A DNA stretch of 64,000 bases, taken from Zanthoxylum bungeanum. Taxonomy: Eukaryota > Streptophyta > Magnoliopsida > Sapindales > Rutaceae. The translations under genes were made by a program, and so were the position numbers. The stretch lies in assembly GCA_019454045.1 (NCBI GenBank), contig SKCR01034818.1, forward strand, positions 124,001 to 188,000, read 5' to 3'. Under the pieces are notes generated by a model, which saw nothing but the letters and a program-made list of their open reading frames with translations, was not told the DNA's origin and ran no database searches. Below, piece by piece: positions 61,869-64,000 of the stretch (its first letter is position 1; each line of letters begins with the position of its first letter).

Positions 61869-64000
61869 ATGGCTGCCACTAATCCATTGATGAAACTTTT
61901 GGATTCCAATAAGCTAAAAGAAGCCGAGAACTATTTCGAATGGGAAATGAACATGCGCCTTGTCTTGGAGTATGAAAAGTTGACTTATGTCACGATCAAT
62001 CCACTGCCTGTTGATAACGATCCTGACTCCACTCCAGAAGAGCGAGGAACTTTTGATAGATGAAAGGATGATAACCTGAAATCCTACATCTTGGAATCGA
62101 TGGTTCCAGATTTACTGAGACATTACATTGAAGTACCGGATGCTTGGAGCATCATGCGAACACTCATGGAGTTGTTCGAGGCAAATCAAGAGATGGAACT
62201 TTATCGAAGGTCTAAGGAATTATTCCGTGCTGAACTCAATGAGGGAGGAGTTGTCAGCACTCATATTTTAAACATGATCGACCAGATTCGATATATAGAA
62301 TGACAGGGAATTGTGTTTGATGAATGACTGGGTCGTAATTTGTTTATGTCTTCTTTGTATGGTTCTTATGCTGGCTTTGTATTAAATTTCCATATACATT
62401 CGATGCAAGCCACATACGAAGAACTTCATAACATGCTACGCACGGCGGAGCAAGATTTGAATAAAGCCAACCTCACACTGTATCTCCATGGTGGAGCTGG
62501 CTATTCAAAGACTTCTGGGAAGTCAAAGAAAATAAAGATGAGGAAGAAGAAGATTGCAAAGAAAAACTCTAAGAAGCGCAAATGTGCAAAACCGAAAGTA
62601 GCTCGTGACCAATGTCTACAATGCAAGAAGTATGGACATTGGAAGAAGGACTGGCCAGAGTTTAAAGGAAAAGCATGACCCTCAGGTACGCTTTGTATTT
62701 TTCCAATTATTGACATCTCATTAGCCTTAGATGCAAATAGTGGATGGGTGTTAGACATTGGCAGTCCTACTCATATTTGCAATTCCCTGCAGGAAATGAG
62801 GGTTAAAAGAAGGCTAAATAAAGAGGAGATCCAACTTAGAGTTGGCAATGGCGAGACATTGGATGTCAAGGTCATAGGAACCGTTGTTCTAGATCTCTCA
62901 AATGGATGTAAATTAGATTTACAAGACTGTTATTATATTCCCTCACTTATCGGACAAATAATATCACTGTCAATATTAAATAAAGAGGGATATAAAATAA
63001 ACATTAAGGATGAAACTTTATGTTTGTATGATAAAGAAAATTTATTGAAATGTGAATGTTCTTTATCAAACGGTCATTATGTTTTGGAAATATATAGAGA
63101 TGTCTTTAATATAGAGAAAAATACAAGTAGGAAGTCTGAATTAAATAATACTGAATTATGGCATATGAGATTGGGCCACATAGGTGTTAGACGTCTATCC
63201 AAATTGGTAAAGGATGGTTTGATTGAAAATCTTACTTTAGATCCTTATCCTATTTGTGAGTTATGTATCCAAGGAAAGATGACAAATGCCTCATTTCAAG
63301 GTGTTGGACACCGTGCTGGAAATTTATTGGAGCTAATTCACAACGATGTGTGTGGTCCATTAAATCATGTCGCTCATTATGGTTCCACATACTTTGTAAC
63401 TTTCATAGATGACAAGTCTAGATATGGATATTTCTATCTGATGAAACATAAGTCGGAAATATTTGACAAGTTCAAAATATTCTGAAACAAAGTATAAAAA
63501 AAAAACCAGTAAATTCATCAAATGCCTTAGATCAGATTGAGGCGGTGAATACATAAGTGAAGAATTCAGAAATTATTTAAGGGAGAATGAAATTCTCGCC
63601 CAATATAGCCCACCAGGAACACCTCAACACAATGGAGTGTCTGAGCGTAGAAATCATACTTTATTGGATATGATACGAATAATGATGAGCTATACAGATC
63701 ATCCTTATTACCTTTGGGGTTACATTTTACAAACTGTTGCCTACATACTTAATAGGGTTCCATCGAAAGCTGTTTCTATAACCTCATATCAGTTATGGTT
63801 CGGTAGAAATCCAAGTCTTAGACATTTAAAGATTTGGGGTTGTCCTGCATACGTTAGAATTGCGCAGCGGGATAAACTAGCACCCATAGGGTATAAATAT
63901 AGGTTCGTTGGATATCATGATAATTCCATGGGATATCAATTCTACGATTCCGAGCAACGAAATGTATTTGTTGTTCGCTTTGTAACTTTTCTTGAAAAAT
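61869..64000 (+). pseudogene. Copia 2 gag-pol, 5' part, degenerate
   Basis: The start ATG at 61869 gives MAATNPLMKLLDSNKLKE. UBN2-type gag has a TGA at about 62061 and another near 62301. The zinc knuckle is CLQCKKYGHWKKDW at about 62610-62655, the last Cys changed to Trp. The protease motif reads WVLDIGSPTHICNS near 62745, with the DSG active site changed to DIG. Pre-integrase NTELWHMRLGHIGVRR is at about 63145 and the integrase HHCC/core region runs to about 63484. There a TGA and frameshift occur, after which the D,D-35-E region continues (GGEY with a preceding TGA, then NGVSERRN near 63630) to the window edge. Dead copy; reverse transcriptase would follow outside. Confidence 0.87.

Larger units (their letters stand above)
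56750..64000 (+). mobile_element. Ty1/copia retrotransposon 2, 3' part outside window
   Basis: A 5' LTR (56750-59190), a primer site, a leader holding a nested solo LTR, and a gag-pol pseudogene that runs off the window. It is related to copia 1 in LTR start, leader and protein, but clearly diverged. The 3' LTR and target duplication lie beyond 64000. Confidence 0.87.

Overview
This is a repeat-dense, AT-rich eudicot-type plant nuclear segment. It contains one recognisable host gene, a CC-NB-LRR (CNL) disease-resistance gene on the minus strand at about 25.8-29.2 kb. Almost everything else is transposable-element sequence, much of it nested. The plant origin follows from En/Spm CACTA transposons with TNP2 genes, Ty1/copia elements with initiator-Met primer sites, a CNL of the RPS5/At4g27190 class, and a MITE. 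The species cannot be named from the sequence.

Layout. 1-8734: a CACTA element on the minus strand (its 3' end lies outside the window) with a broken TNP2 gene and a second, En/Spm Transposase_24-like gene that is partly duplicated. 8735-9126: a 392-bp unique spacer. 9127-24969: a second CACTA element of the same family in the opposite orientation, so the two form a head-to-head inverted pair. It is split by a degenerate copia element (13998-22267), an 80-bp fragment of a Tat-like LTR, and about 0.6 kb of foreign-looking DNA. 24970-35682: low-copy sequence holding the CNL, two SINE-like copies, a 259-bp MITE and an LTR-like block. 35688-39824: a complete non-autonomous LTR element (TSD GTATC) with a short gag-like ORF, two tandem arrays and no pol. 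40250-41535: a copia gag/protease fragment. 43200-56633: a minus-strand copia element with matching 5-bp TSDs (CCATT) 13.4 kb apart, carrying two nested solo LTRs of one family, each with its own TSD (GCGAC and ATAAC). 56750 to the window end: the 5' part of a copia element related to the first, with a solo LTR (TSD TCATG) inserted in its leader.

Transposon proteins are nearly all interrupted by stops and frameshifts. The CNL is open for over 1,100 codons, but its conserved N-terminal start lies in another frame, so its first exon or its integrity needs checking. The least familiar structures are a four-unit repeat with conserved spacing in the leaders of two diverged copia elements, a long CACTA inverted repeat with a short loop, a tandem-array-filled gag-only LTR element, and a dense array of ACGT-core motifs inside one solo LTR.
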